Source of the DNA: Tardiphaga sp.
Lineage (GTDB): Bacteria; Pseudomonadota; Alphaproteobacteria; Rhizobiales; Xanthobacteraceae
DNA: 35,323 nt
Direction of reading: 5' to 3'
Assembly (NCBI RefSeq): GCF_028290785.1
Contig: NZ_JAQGJD010000221.1
Coordinates: forward strand, 1 to 35,323
In this document: positions 26,038 to 34,039 of the stretch, in pieces
Numbering within the stretch: position 1 is the stretch's first letter
How the letters are laid out: the number at the start of each line of letters is the position of its first letter
The notes under the pieces: model-generated
Databases searched by the model: none
What the model saw: the letters and a program-made list of their open reading frames with translations, nothing else
What the model was told of the DNA's origin: nothing
Made by a program: the position numbers and the translations under genes

Positions 26038-28127
26038 GCCGTCTCCGCGCCGCCCTCGATCCGAAATCCGTGGCCATCATCGGCGCCTCCGAAAATCCCA
26101 ACAAGGTCGGCGGCCGGCCGGTGCACTACCTGCAGAAGTTCGGCTTCAAGGGCAAGATCTACCCGATCAATCCGACGCGCACCGTGATCCAGGGCGAGAA
26201 GTGCTATCCGAGCCTGCAGGATCTGCCGGAAGCGCCCGAGATGGTGATCGTGGCCGTGGCCGGCGACAATGCGATTGCTGCGGTGGAAGCGTGCGCCGCC
26301 TTCGGCGTCAAGATCGCGGTTGTCATGGCATCGGGGTTCGGTGAGGTCGATGCTATCGAAGGCAAGGCGAAAGAGCGCCGCATGGTCGAGGTTGCGCACA
26401 AGGCCGGTATGCGCATCGTCGGGCCGAACTCGCAGGGCCTCGCCAACTTCGGCACCGGCGCCATTGCCTCGTTTTCCACCATGTTCATGGAGTTCGATCG
26501 CGTGGAGGGCCATGTGGCGATGCTGAGCCAGAGCGGTGCGCTGTCCACCGTGCCGGTCGGCTTTCTCAACCCGCGCGGCATCGGCGTGCGTCATAGCCAC
26601 GCCACCGGCAACGATGCCGACATCACCGTCGGCGAACTGGCTATCGCGGTAGCGGAAGACACCCAGGTCAAGCTGATGCTGCTCTATCTCGAGAGCATCC
26701 CGGAAAAGAAATACCTCGAAGAGCTTGCGGCCGTGGCGCTCGATCGCGACCTGCCGATCATCGCGCTGAAGTCGGGCCGTTCCGAAGCCGGCCGTCAGGC
26801 GGCGCAGTCGCATACCGGCGCGCTGGCGAATGAAGACCGCGTCGTCGATGCGTTCTTCGAACACCATGGTATCTGGCGCGCGCCGGACATGCGCGGCCTT
26901 GTGGAGGCCACCGAACTCTATCTGAAGGGCTGGAAGCCGAAGGGCCGGCGCCTGGTCGCGATCAGCAATTCCGGCGCGGTCTGCGTTATGACGGCGGACG
27001 CCGCCACGACCGTGGGCATGCCGATGGCGAAGCTGGCGGATGCCACCGACAAGAAGCTGAAGGGCATTTTGCCGAGCTTCGCCACCACCACCAATCCGAT
27101 CGATCTCACCGCTGCGCTGCTGTCGAACAGCAACCTGTTCGGCGACATCCTGCCGGTGATCGCGGAAGATCCCGCGGCGGATGCTTTCGTTATCGGCGTG
27201 CCGGTCGCCGGCCCCGGCTATGACGTGCCGGCCTTCGCCCGCGACTCTGCGGCTTTCGCGGCGCAGACCGGCAAGCCGCTGGTGGTAGCTGCTACCCAGC
27301 CAAGCGTCGCCAGGGAATTCCAGGCGCAGGGCGTCTCGGTATTCCCGACCGAAGTCGAAGCGGTGACCGCACTGAACCAGTTCGTGGCACATCGCGAGTT
27401 GATGGCCCGCACGATCGAACGTCGCGCCACGCGCGGAAAATCCGATCCGTTGATCCCGACCGACGGTGCGACAACGATGTTGAACGAGGCCGACAGCCTG
27501 GCGCTGCTGGCGGCGCGCGGCATTCCGGTGGTGCCGTATCGCCTCTGCCATTCGCGCGCCGAAGCCATCGCCGCGTTCGAGGCGATCGGCGGCCCGGTGG
27601 TGGTGAAGGGCTGCTCGGCTGATATTGCGCACAAGTCTGAATTGGGGTTGGTCAAGCTGAAGATCAATTCACGGGAGGACGCCGGCGACGTCTATGCCGA
27701 GATGGAGGACATCATCCGCAAGCACGGCTCGCGCTTTGACGGCGTCATCGTCGCGGCGATGGCCGGTGGCCGGCGCGAGATCATGATCGGCGCGCACCGC
27801 GATCCGGTATTCGGCCCGGTGGTCGCGGTCGGCGATGGCGGCAAATATGTCGAGGTGTTCAAGGACACTACGCTGCTGCTGCCGCCGTTTTCGAAAGACG
27901 ACGCGAAGGAAGCGCTCGGCAAACTGCGTATCGCACCACTGTTCGAGGGCGTGCGTGGCGAGCCGCCAATGGACCTCGATGCGCTCAGCGACGCGGTGGT
28001 CAAGATCGGCGAGCTGATGCGCGACGCCTCCGCCAAGGTGATGAGCATCGACCTCAACCCGGTGATGCTCGACAGCCAGGGCAAGGGATGTGTGGTGGTC
28101 GATGCCGTGGTGTTCCAGGGCGCGTAG
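26034..28127 (+). CDS. NDP-forming acyl-CoA synthetase (acetate-CoA ligase, ADP-forming family)
   Basis: Fused alpha-beta acyl-CoA synthetase of 697 aa that makes acyl-CoA from acid, CoA and ATP with release of ADP, or runs in reverse. Start ATG at 26034 overlaps the DUF35 stop. Order: CoA-binding Rossmann domain (DPKSVAIIGASENPNKVG, residues 9-26), succinyl-CoA-ligase-like domains with the phosphorylated His in QSHTGALANED (H260), and a C-terminal ATP-grasp domain from about residue 490 (GGPVVVKGCSADIAHKSELG; end SIDLNPVML). All key motifs are intact. It is the second ligase in the cluster, suggesting either two different acids or energy recovery from a product such as acetyl- or propionyl-CoA. 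Confidence 0.92.
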   Translation: MSRLRAALDPKSVAIIGASENPNKVGGRPVHYLQKFGFKGKIYPINPTRTVIQGEKCYPSLQDLPEAPEMVIVAVAGDNAIAAVEACAAFGVKIAVVMASGFGEVDAIEGKAKERRMVEVAHKAGMRIVGPNSQGLANFGTGAIASFSTMFMEFDRVEGHVAMLSQSGALSTVPVGFLNPRGIGVRHSHATGNDADITVGELAIAVAEDTQVKLMLLYLESIPEKKYLEELAAVALDRDLPIIALKSGRSEAGRQAAQSHTGALANEDRVVDAFFEHHGIWRAPDMRGLVEATELYLKGWKPKGRRLVAISNSGAVCVMTADAATTVGMPMAKLADATDKKLKGILPSFATTTNPIDLTAALLSNSNLFGDILPVIAEDPAADAFVIGVPVAGPGYDVPAFARDSAAFAAQTGKPLVVAATQPSVAREFQAQGVSVFPTEVEAVTALNQFVAHRELMARTIERRATRGKSDPLIPTDGATTMLNEADSLALLAARGIPVVPYRLCHSRAEAIAAFEAIGGPVVVKGCSADIAHKSELGLVKLKINSREDAGDVYAEMEDIIRKHGSRFDGVIVAAMAGGRREIMIGAHRDPVFGPVVAVGDGGKYVEVFKDTTLLLPPFSKDDAKEALGKLRIAPLFEGVRGEPPMDLDALSDAVVKIGELMRDASAKVMSIDLNPVMLDSQGKGCVVVDAVVFQGA

Positions 28128-28130
28128 GAC

Positions 28131-28226
28131 GTAGCCCGGATGACAATCCGGGGCCGGCTTATCGATTATGAACGCCGGTCCCCGGATTTCGTCGTCGCGC
28201 GGGGCGCGCCGACTTCATCCCGGTTA
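28131..28226. repeat. Intergenic palindromic repeat, family F
   Basis: Outer arms TAGCCCGGATGA and TTCATCCCGG enclose AATCCGGGGCCGGC and GCCGGTCCCCGGATT. It begins three bases after the synthetase stop and may act as a 3' hairpin ending the main operon. Confidence 0.75.
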
Positions 28227-28740
28227 CCGATCGCGTCTTGACGAAAATCCTATCGTGGATTATAAGCCGCTATCTGTCATGGCCGGGGCGTCTGATCAGC
28301 GCAGCGGCGATAGACAGGGCCGATGACCAAGGTGGAGCGCCGAGAGGTGCCGCGCCCTACGTCATTGGGCGCGGGCGGCTGGCGTTATCAGCCGCCCGGG
28401 CGGACCGCGTCATGGTCTGCCCCAAAGGCGTCTCGCAAACGCCTTAGCGCCTCCCGCCGCTCCCCCGGCCTCGCGCTTGATCGCGAGGCTTCGGGCACAC
28501 CCCGGGCGCAAGCGCACCGCGGCAACGGCTTCGCTTGCTCTTATTTCTGCAGCACCTTTGCGCAGGACACCGATGCGAAAGGATGACGACGCGCGAACAG
28601 CTTGCTGTTGTGGCGGCCCATGGCCTGAGGTAGCGTAACCGGCAAGCGGAATATAATTCCGCAGCATGGAATGGGATGGCGGCGCGTAACGATTGATCAT
28701 CGATCAGTCGCTGGATGCGTCGCCCCGAGGGAAACGCATC
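28227..28740. other. Long intergenic region before the IclR regulator
   Basis: About 510 bases with no gene that I can support. Short open frames here (up to about 95 codons on either strand) have arginine- and proline-rich low-complexity translations, poor start context and no recognisable domain. The AT-richer stretch around 28240-28280 could hold a promoter. The last 60 bases hold the inverted repeat at 28694 and the regulator's ribosome site (GAGGGAAA). Confidence 0.5.
28694..28706. promoter_or_regulatory. Inverted repeat upstream of the IclR gene, possible operator
   Basis: TGATC-ATC-GATCA is a perfect five-base inverted repeat with a three-base spacer, about 35 bases before the regulator start. 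IclR proteins often bind short palindromes near their own promoter. The assignment is inference. Confidence 0.35.
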
Positions 28741-29709
28741 ATGGGACGACGCTCCGAACGACTTAGCAAACAGGGCATGCTCGCCAGCGATCTCGCCGGC
28801 GATGGCGACGTCATCCAGGTGGTGTCGCGCGCCTTCGATATCCTGCGCTGCTTCGAAGGCCACGATGCGCGCCTCGGCAATCTCGAAATCTCCAACCGCT
28901 GCGGCCTGCCGCGCTCCACGGTGTCGCGGCTCACGCATACGCTGACGCGGATGGGCCAGCTCGCTTATCTGCCCGGCGACCAGAAGTATCGCATCGGCCC
29001 CAGCGCCGTGGCGATGAGCACCTCGATGATGCGCGGATTGCAGGTCCGCAACCTGATCCGGCTGCGGCTGCAGGAAGTCGCCGAGCAGATTCCCGGCACC
29101 ATCGGTTTCACGATTCCCGATCGATTCCACATGGTCTATCTGGAATACGCCCGCGCCGAGAATGCGCTCGGGCTGCATTCGACCACCGGCAGCCGCATTG
29201 CGATGGGCCGCACAGCGGCCGGTCATGCCTATATTGCGGCGCTGGACGAAGACGTTGGCAACGCGCTGATCACCGAGATGTCGCGCGAGATGCCGGAGGA
29301 TTCCAAGATCCTGCGCGGCAGGATCGAGCGCAATCGGCAATCGTTGCGTGAGCACGGTCATGTCACTGCGGGCGGCATGTTCAGCCCGCACATCACCGGT
29401 ATCGCGGCGCCGATCTGGTCGCCGCAATACCAGACCTTCGTGGTCGTCACCATCGGGCTGTTGTCGGCGATGTATGACGAGGCGCGCCTGCATGACGAGG
29501 TCGCGCCGATCCTGATGAAGCTGAGCGGCGCCGTTGCCGCCATGGTGCAGAATGCCGACAGCGGACTGACAAGCGCACCGGCGTCCGACGCGCGCGCGAC
29601 GCCGGTCGCACCGAAGAAAATTCCTGCGGAGCAAGTGAATGAACTGGAAGCCGGAACTCGACGACCTCTCCCGGCGCGAAGCGTTCGCGCAGGAGATGGG
29701 CGGCGCTGA
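28741..29709 (+). CDS. IclR family transcriptional regulator
   Basis: DNA-binding regulator, 322 aa from the ATG at 28741, chosen over the TTG at 28693 because GAGGGAAA lies at good spacing. The N-terminal winged helix-turn-helix (about residues 24-85) contains SRAFDILRCFEG, EISNRCGLPRSTVSRLTHTL and YRIGPSAV. The C-terminal effector domain (about 100-270) includes MGRTAAGHAYIAAL and ITGIAAPIWSP. After the usual end (LSGAVAAMVQNAD), about 50 more residues of low complexity follow, and the gene overlaps the next by 71 bases. It probably controls the acyl-CoA cluster in response to a pathway intermediate; the effector is unknown. Confidence 0.9.
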   Translation: MGRRSERLSKQGMLASDLAGDGDVIQVVSRAFDILRCFEGHDARLGNLEISNRCGLPRSTVSRLTHTLTRMGQLAYLPGDQKYRIGPSAVAMSTSMMRGLQVRNLIRLRLQEVAEQIPGTIGFTIPDRFHMVYLEYARAENALGLHSTTGSRIAMGRTAAGHAYIAALDEDVGNALITEMSREMPEDSKILRGRIERNRQSLREHGHVTAGGMFSPHITGIAAPIWSPQYQTFVVVTIGLLSAMYDEARLHDEVAPILMKLSGAVAAMVQNADSGLTSAPASDARATPVAPKKIPAEQVNELEAGTRRPLPARSVRAGDGRR

Positions 29710-31195
29710 CAAGGTCAAGCGGCAGCATGACCAGGGCCGGCTCACGGTTCGTGAGCGCATCGACAGACTGATCGACAAAGGCAGCTTCCACGAGGTCGGC
29801 GCCGTAGCTGGCGTCGGCGAATACAATGCCGCGGGCGAACTCACGCATCTGACGCCGGCGAACTGCGTGTTCGGCCGCGGCAAGGTCGAGGGCCGTCCGG
29901 TCGTGGTGGTCGGTGACGACTTTACGGTGCGCGGCGGTTCCGCCGATGCGTCGATCTCCGCCAAGCCCTTGATGGCCGAGGAGATGGCGCATGACTTCCG
30001 TCTGCCTATCATTAGGGTGATCGAGGGCTCCGGCGGCGGTGGCTCGGTGAAGACCATCGAAACCAAGGGCGCGGCCAATCTGCCGGGCGGCGTCGGCGGC
30101 ACGCGCTGGTACTGGTACACGACGGCGAATTTGGCGCAGGTGCCAGTGGTCGGACTCGGGCTCGGCTCAGTCGCAGGGCTTGGTGCTGCGCGGCTGGCGG
30201 CTTCACATTACTCGGTAATGACCAAGAACTCGGCGATGTTCGTCGCGGGCCCACCGGTGGTGGCGCGGATCGGTGCGACGCTGGACAAGAAGGCGCTTGG
30301 CGGTGCCGACATCCAGACCCGCGCCGGCGGTGTCGATCATGCGGTCGAGACCGAGGAAGAGGCGTTCGCCTGCGCCAGACGCTTCCTGTCGTATCTGCCG
30401 TCATCCGTCTATGGCTTGCCGCCGACGACAGTTTGCCGCGACGATCCCGAACGCGCCGAAGAGTTTCTGCTGAAGGCCGTGCCGCGGGATCGCAAGCAGG
30501 TCTACAAGATGCGTCCGATCATCGATGCCGTGGTTGACCGCGGCTCGTTCTTCGAGATGGCGGCGAATTTCGGCCGGCCGATCATCACCGGCTTCGCGCG
30601 GCTCGAAGGCCGCGCGGTGCTGGTGCTGGCGAGCGATCCGTTTCACTACGGTGGCTCGTGGACCGCGGACGCCTGCCAGAAGGTGGTGCGCTTCGTCGAT
30701 CTCGCCGAGACCTTCCATCTGCCGGTGGTCTATCTGATGGACTGCCCGGGATTCATGATCGGCCTCGAAGCCGAGAAGGCGGCGACGATCCGGCACGGTG
30801 TGCGTGCGATGGCAGCGGTGAACCAGACCACGGTGCCGTGGTGCACGATCATCATCCGCAACGCCTTCGGCGTCGCCGGCGTGGTGCACCAGCCGGCCAA
30901 CCGCTTCTCGATGCGTTATGCGTGGCCATCGGCCTATTGGGGCTCGCTGCCGCTGGAAGGCGGCATCGAGGCGGCGTATCGCGCCGACATCGAAGGCGCC
31001 GAGGATCCTGTCGCCAAGCAGCAGGAGATCGAGGATCGCCTCAACAAGCTGCGCTCGCCGTTCCGTTCGGCGGAAAAGTTCTGGGTCGAGGAAGTCATCA
31101 ACCCCACGAAGACGCGCTCGCTGCTGTGCGAATTCGCGCGATTGGCGGAGCCGCTACGGATGGCGGGACCGACACGGCTGGCGATGCGGCCGTAG
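29639..31195 (+). CDS. Acyl-CoA carboxylase carboxyltransferase (beta) subunit
   Basis: Biotin-dependent carboxyltransferase subunit of the propionyl-/methylcrotonyl-CoA carboxylase family, 518 aa. The ATG at 29639 has GGAG at good spacing and restores the family N-terminus (ELDDLSRREAFAQEMGG, then KVKRQHDQGRLTVRERIDRL). Other motifs: DFTVRGGSADASISAK, IEGSGGGGSVKTIE, MDCPGFMIGLEAEKA, and the oxyanion regions VVGLGLGSVAGLG and NAFGVAGV. No biotin carboxylase or biotin carrier subunit is encoded in the window, so it must use one from elsewhere. Substrate (propionyl-, methylcrotonyl- or geranyl-CoA-like) cannot be settled by eye. It overlaps the IclR gene by 71 bases. Confidence 0.9.
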   Translation: MNWKPELDDLSRREAFAQEMGGADKVKRQHDQGRLTVRERIDRLIDKGSFHEVGAVAGVGEYNAAGELTHLTPANCVFGRGKVEGRPVVVVGDDFTVRGGSADASISAKPLMAEEMAHDFRLPIIRVIEGSGGGGSVKTIETKGAANLPGGVGGTRWYWYTTANLAQVPVVGLGLGSVAGLGAARLAASHYSVMTKNSAMFVAGPPVVARIGATLDKKALGGADIQTRAGGVDHAVETEEEAFACARRFLSYLPSSVYGLPPTTVCRDDPERAEEFLLKAVPRDRKQVYKMRPIIDAVVDRGSFFEMAANFGRPIITGFARLEGRAVLVLASDPFHYGGSWTADACQKVVRFVDLAETFHLPVVYLMDCPGFMIGLEAEKAATIRHGVRAMAAVNQTTVPWCTIIIRNAFGVAGVVHQPANRFSMRYAWPSAYWGSLPLEGGIEAAYRADIEGAEDPVAKQQEIEDRLNKLRSPFRSAEKFWVEEVINPTKTRSLLCEFARLAEPLRMAGPTRLAMRP

Positions 31196-31220
31196 CAGAC
31201 GAGCCACGTTCAGGCTCGTT

Positions 31221-31370
31221 TCCCGGACGCGCTGCGGCATTCTCAGGCGATGCGCTTGCATCGCCGCCATGCCGCTGCGCAGAGCCGGGATCCCGGTTGC
31301 TTTACTTCAAGATACCGGGACCCCGGCTCTGCGAAGCAACACTGCGTGTTGCATCGCGTCCGGGGAACGG
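31221..31370. repeat. Intergenic palindromic repeat, family A copy 2
   Basis: Shares with 9053-9211 the ordered modules CGGACGCG, GCATCGCCGCCATGCCGCT, CCGGGATCCCGGTT and GTCCGGGGAACG. It lies between converging genes, as copy 1 does, which fits a bidirectional terminator or insertion-tolerant site. Confidence 0.8.
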
Positions 31371-31373
31371 AGG

Positions 31374-32636
31374 CTACATCCTCTTCAGCACCACACTCGC
31401 ATTGACGCCGCCGAAACCAAACCCGTTCGACAGCACGTGCTCGATCTTCATCGCACGCGCATGGCCGCGGATGAAATCGAGGCCGTCGCCGGCGACATCG
31501 GGATTGTCGAGATTCAGCGTGGCCGGCGCGATCTGATCGCGCAGCGCGAGGATGGCGAAGATAGCTTCCAGCCCGCCGGCGGCGCCGAGCAGATGCCCGG
31601 TGGCGGACTTGGTTGAACTGATCGCCACACTTCCGTTGGTGCCGAAGATCGTCTTGATGGCTTCCAGTTCTCCGTGATCGCCGACCGGCGTCGAGGTCGC
31701 GTGAGCGTTGAGATGCTGCACCTCGCTCGCGGAAATTCCGGCCTGCGCCAGCGCGATCTGCATCGCGCGCCTGGCGCCGTCGCCGTCTTCGCGTCCGGCG
31801 GTCATGTGGAAGGCATCCGACGTGGTGCCGTAGCCGATCAGTTCCGCAATAGGCTTCGCGCCGCGTGCCAGCGCATGGTCGAGTTCTTCGATGACCACGA
31901 CGCCGGCGCCTTCGCCCATCACAAAGCCGTCGCGGTCGCGGTCGAACGGCCGCGAGGCGCGCTCGGGATTGTCGACAAAGTTGGAGGACAGCGCGCGTGC
32001 GGCGGCAAAGCCGCCGAGGCTGACGCGGTCGATGCAGGCTTCCGCGCCGCCGGCGATCGCGACGTCGGCCTCGCCGGAACGGATCAATCGTGCGGCATCG
32101 CCGATCGCCTGCACGCCCGCGGCGCAGGCCGTCACCGGCGCGCCGATCGCGCCTTCGAAACCATGGCGGATCGAGATGTGGCCGGCGGCGAGATTGACGA
32201 GGAAGGAGGGCACGGTGAACGGCGAGAGCCGCCGAATGCCTTTGGTATCGGTGGTGCGCACCGCGTCCGCGATCGCCGGAAAGCCGCCGATGCCCGAGGC
32301 GATCACCGTGGCGGTGCGCTGGCGGGCATGGGCGTCTTCCGGCTTCCAGCCGGATTGCGCCAGCGCTTCATCGGCGGCCATCAGCGCGAACAGAATGAAG
32401 CGGTCCATCTTCTTCTGGTCTTTGCGTGGCGCGGCCTTGTCGGCATCGAAACCGCCTTCGGCGTCATCCGCGATATCGGGCACCTGACCGCCGACCTTGG
32501 CAGCGAGATCCGCCGTCATGGCTTCCGGCAGCAGGCGAATGCCGGATTGTCCCGCCAGCAGCCGCGACCAGTTGGTCTCCACGCCGCAGCCGAGCGGCGA
32601 CACCGCTCCCATTCCAGTCACGACGATACGGCGCAT
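31374..32636 (-). CDS. FabF-like beta-ketoacyl-ACP synthase
   Basis: Condensing enzyme of the KAS II (FabF) type, 420 aa from the ATG at 32636 (a TTG two codons upstream also fits). It opens RRIVVTGMGAVSPLGCGV. The Cys-His-His triad is visible in VTACAAGVQAIG, NAHATSTPVGDHGE and KSATGHLLGAAGG. It ends FGFGGVNASVVLKRM, typical of FabF. A housekeeping fabF usually sits beside acpP and fabG; here it is the last gene of a leftward operon with a thiolase and an MFS transporter, so a specialised role is likely. Acyl substrate unknown. Confidence 0.92.
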   Translation of the reverse strand: MRRIVVTGMGAVSPLGCGVETNWSRLLAGQSGIRLLPEAMTADLAAKVGGQVPDIADDAEGGFDADKAAPRKDQKKMDRFILFALMAADEALAQSGWKPEDAHARQRTATVIASGIGGFPAIADAVRTTDTKGIRRLSPFTVPSFLVNLAAGHISIRHGFEGAIGAPVTACAAGVQAIGDAARLIRSGEADVAIAGGAEACIDRVSLGGFAAARALSSNFVDNPERASRPFDRDRDGFVMGEGAGVVVIEELDHALARGAKPIAELIGYGTTSDAFHMTAGREDGDGARRAMQIALAQAGISASEVQHLNAHATSTPVGDHGELEAIKTIFGTNGSVAISSTKSATGHLLGAAGGLEAIFAILALRDQIAPATLNLDNPDVAGDGLDFIRGHARAMKIEHVLSNGFGFGGVNASVVLKRM

Positions 32637-32679
32637 ATGCAATCCAGTCTTGATGTTGAGGCGGGCGGTCGCGCCGCGA

Positions 32680-33966
32680 TCAGGCGGCGGCGACGACCTT
32701 CTTGTCGCGCGAAATCATCAGCACGATGATTGCGGCAACAATGCACAGCGCACCGGCGGCGAAGAATGCCGGCAGGTAGCTCAGCAGCACGGTGCGCGAC
32801 AGGCCGGCGCCGAACGCTGCGGTGGCGGCGCCGAGCTGATGGCCGGCGAAGATCCAGCCGAACACCAGACCGGCACGCTCGGGTCCGAACTTTGACGCAG
32901 TGAGCCGTACCGTCGGGGGCACGGTGGCGATCCAGTCCAGCCCGTAGAACATCGCGAACAGCGACAAGCCATAAAACGAGAAGTCACTAAACGGCAGCGC
33001 CAGCAGCGACAGCCCGCGCAACCCGTAGTACCAGAACAGCAGATACCGGTTGTCGTAGCGGTCCGACAGCCAGCCGGACGCGATGGTGCCGACGAAATCG
33101 AATACGCCCATGGCGGCGAGCAGGCCGGCGGCCTGGATTTGCGGAATGCCGAAATCGAGGCACATGGGGATCAGATGCACCTGCACCAGCCCGTTGGTGC
33201 TGGCGCCGCAGATGAAGAAGGTGGCGAACAGTATCCAGAACACGCGGGTCTGCGCGGCATCGCGCAACGCACCCAGCGCCGCCGCCATAATCGGGGCGTT
33301 GTTCGGCGGGGGAGCCGCGATCGGCGCCGTGCCGGTGTCGCCATAGGGCCGCAGGTCGAGATCGCTGGGCCGGTCGCGCATCACCAACAGCACGCCGAGG
33401 GCGGCGACCGCCAGCATCACGCACATCAGTGCCAGCGCCCAGCGCCAGTCTGAGTGCTCGGTGATGCTGGCGAGGATCGGCAGGAATATCAGCTGGCCGG
33501 TGGCCGCGCTCGCCGTGAGGATGCCGATTACCAGTCCGCGCCGCGCCGAGAACCAGCGGGTCGCGACGGTGGCGCCGAGTACCAGAGCTGTCATGCCGGT
33601 GCCGATGCCGACGGCGACGCCCCACAGCGCCATGAGCTGCCAGACCTGGGTCATCCACAGGGAAAGCAGCAGGCTCGCGACTACGACAACCAGGGCGGTC
33701 AGGGTCACGTTGCGCAGCCCGTAGCGATTCATCAGCGCGGCGGCGAACGGCGCCATCAGCCCGAACAGCACGAAGCGGATCGACATCGCCGAGGAAATCT
33801 CGGCGGTGCTCCAGCCGAACTCCTTCTGCAGCGGTACGATGAAGACGCCGGGCGCGCCGACCGCGGCAGCGCTCACCAGCGCGGTGACGAACGTTACGGC
33901 GATCATCGCCCATCCGTAGTGGATGTTGCGGCGGGCGAGTACGGTCGAGAGCCATCCGGAGATCAT
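32680..33966 (-). CDS. MFS transporter (monocarboxylate/oxalate-formate-like)
   Basis: Twelve-helix major facilitator protein, 428 aa. The start at 33966 follows AGGAACACCG on the minus strand; the upstream in-frame extension overlaps the thiolase and is implausible. The first helices read IHYGWAMIAVTFVTALVSAA and VGAPGVFIVPLQKEFGWST. The loop motif MNRYGLRNV resembles the conserved MFS loop, and a second half starts around residue 215. The overall pattern recalls the oxalate/formate and monocarboxylate antiporter branch. It lies between a thiolase and a FabF gene on the same strand, with gaps of 73 and 43 bases, so an organic acid linked to that pathway is its likely cargo. Confidence 0.9.
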   Translation of the reverse strand: MISGWLSTVLARRNIHYGWAMIAVTFVTALVSAAAVGAPGVFIVPLQKEFGWSTAEISSAMSIRFVLFGLMAPFAAALMNRYGLRNVTLTALVVVVASLLLSLWMTQVWQLMALWGVAVGIGTGMTALVLGATVATRWFSARRGLVIGILTASAATGQLIFLPILASITEHSDWRWALALMCVMLAVAALGVLLVMRDRPSDLDLRPYGDTGTAPIAAPPPNNAPIMAAALGALRDAAQTRVFWILFATFFICGASTNGLVQVHLIPMCLDFGIPQIQAAGLLAAMGVFDFVGTIASGWLSDRYDNRYLLFWYYGLRGLSLLALPFSDFSFYGLSLFAMFYGLDWIATVPPTVRLTASKFGPERAGLVFGWIFAGHQLGAATAAFGAGLSRTVLLSYLPAFFAAGALCIVAAIIVLMISRDKKVVAAA

Positions 33967-34039
33967 CGGTGTTCCTGTGGTGACATAAGTTGCCGTCGCG
34001 GCACGGGCCGCTGCGACAGATGTATAGGGATTGCGCGGA

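Noticed and set aside
26013-27632. 539-codon minus-strand frame opposite the NDP-forming synthetase
   Set aside because: Codon-bias shadow; the plus strand carries all synthetase motifs.
28238-28586. Short plus-strand frames of 69 and 87 codons in the long gap before IclR
   Set aside because: No good ribosome site and low-complexity Arg/Ala/Pro translations; described as non-coding instead.
28444-30120. 558-codon minus-strand frame across the IclR and carboxyltransferase genes
   Set aside because: Crosses a gene boundary opposite two well-supported genes and shows no domain.
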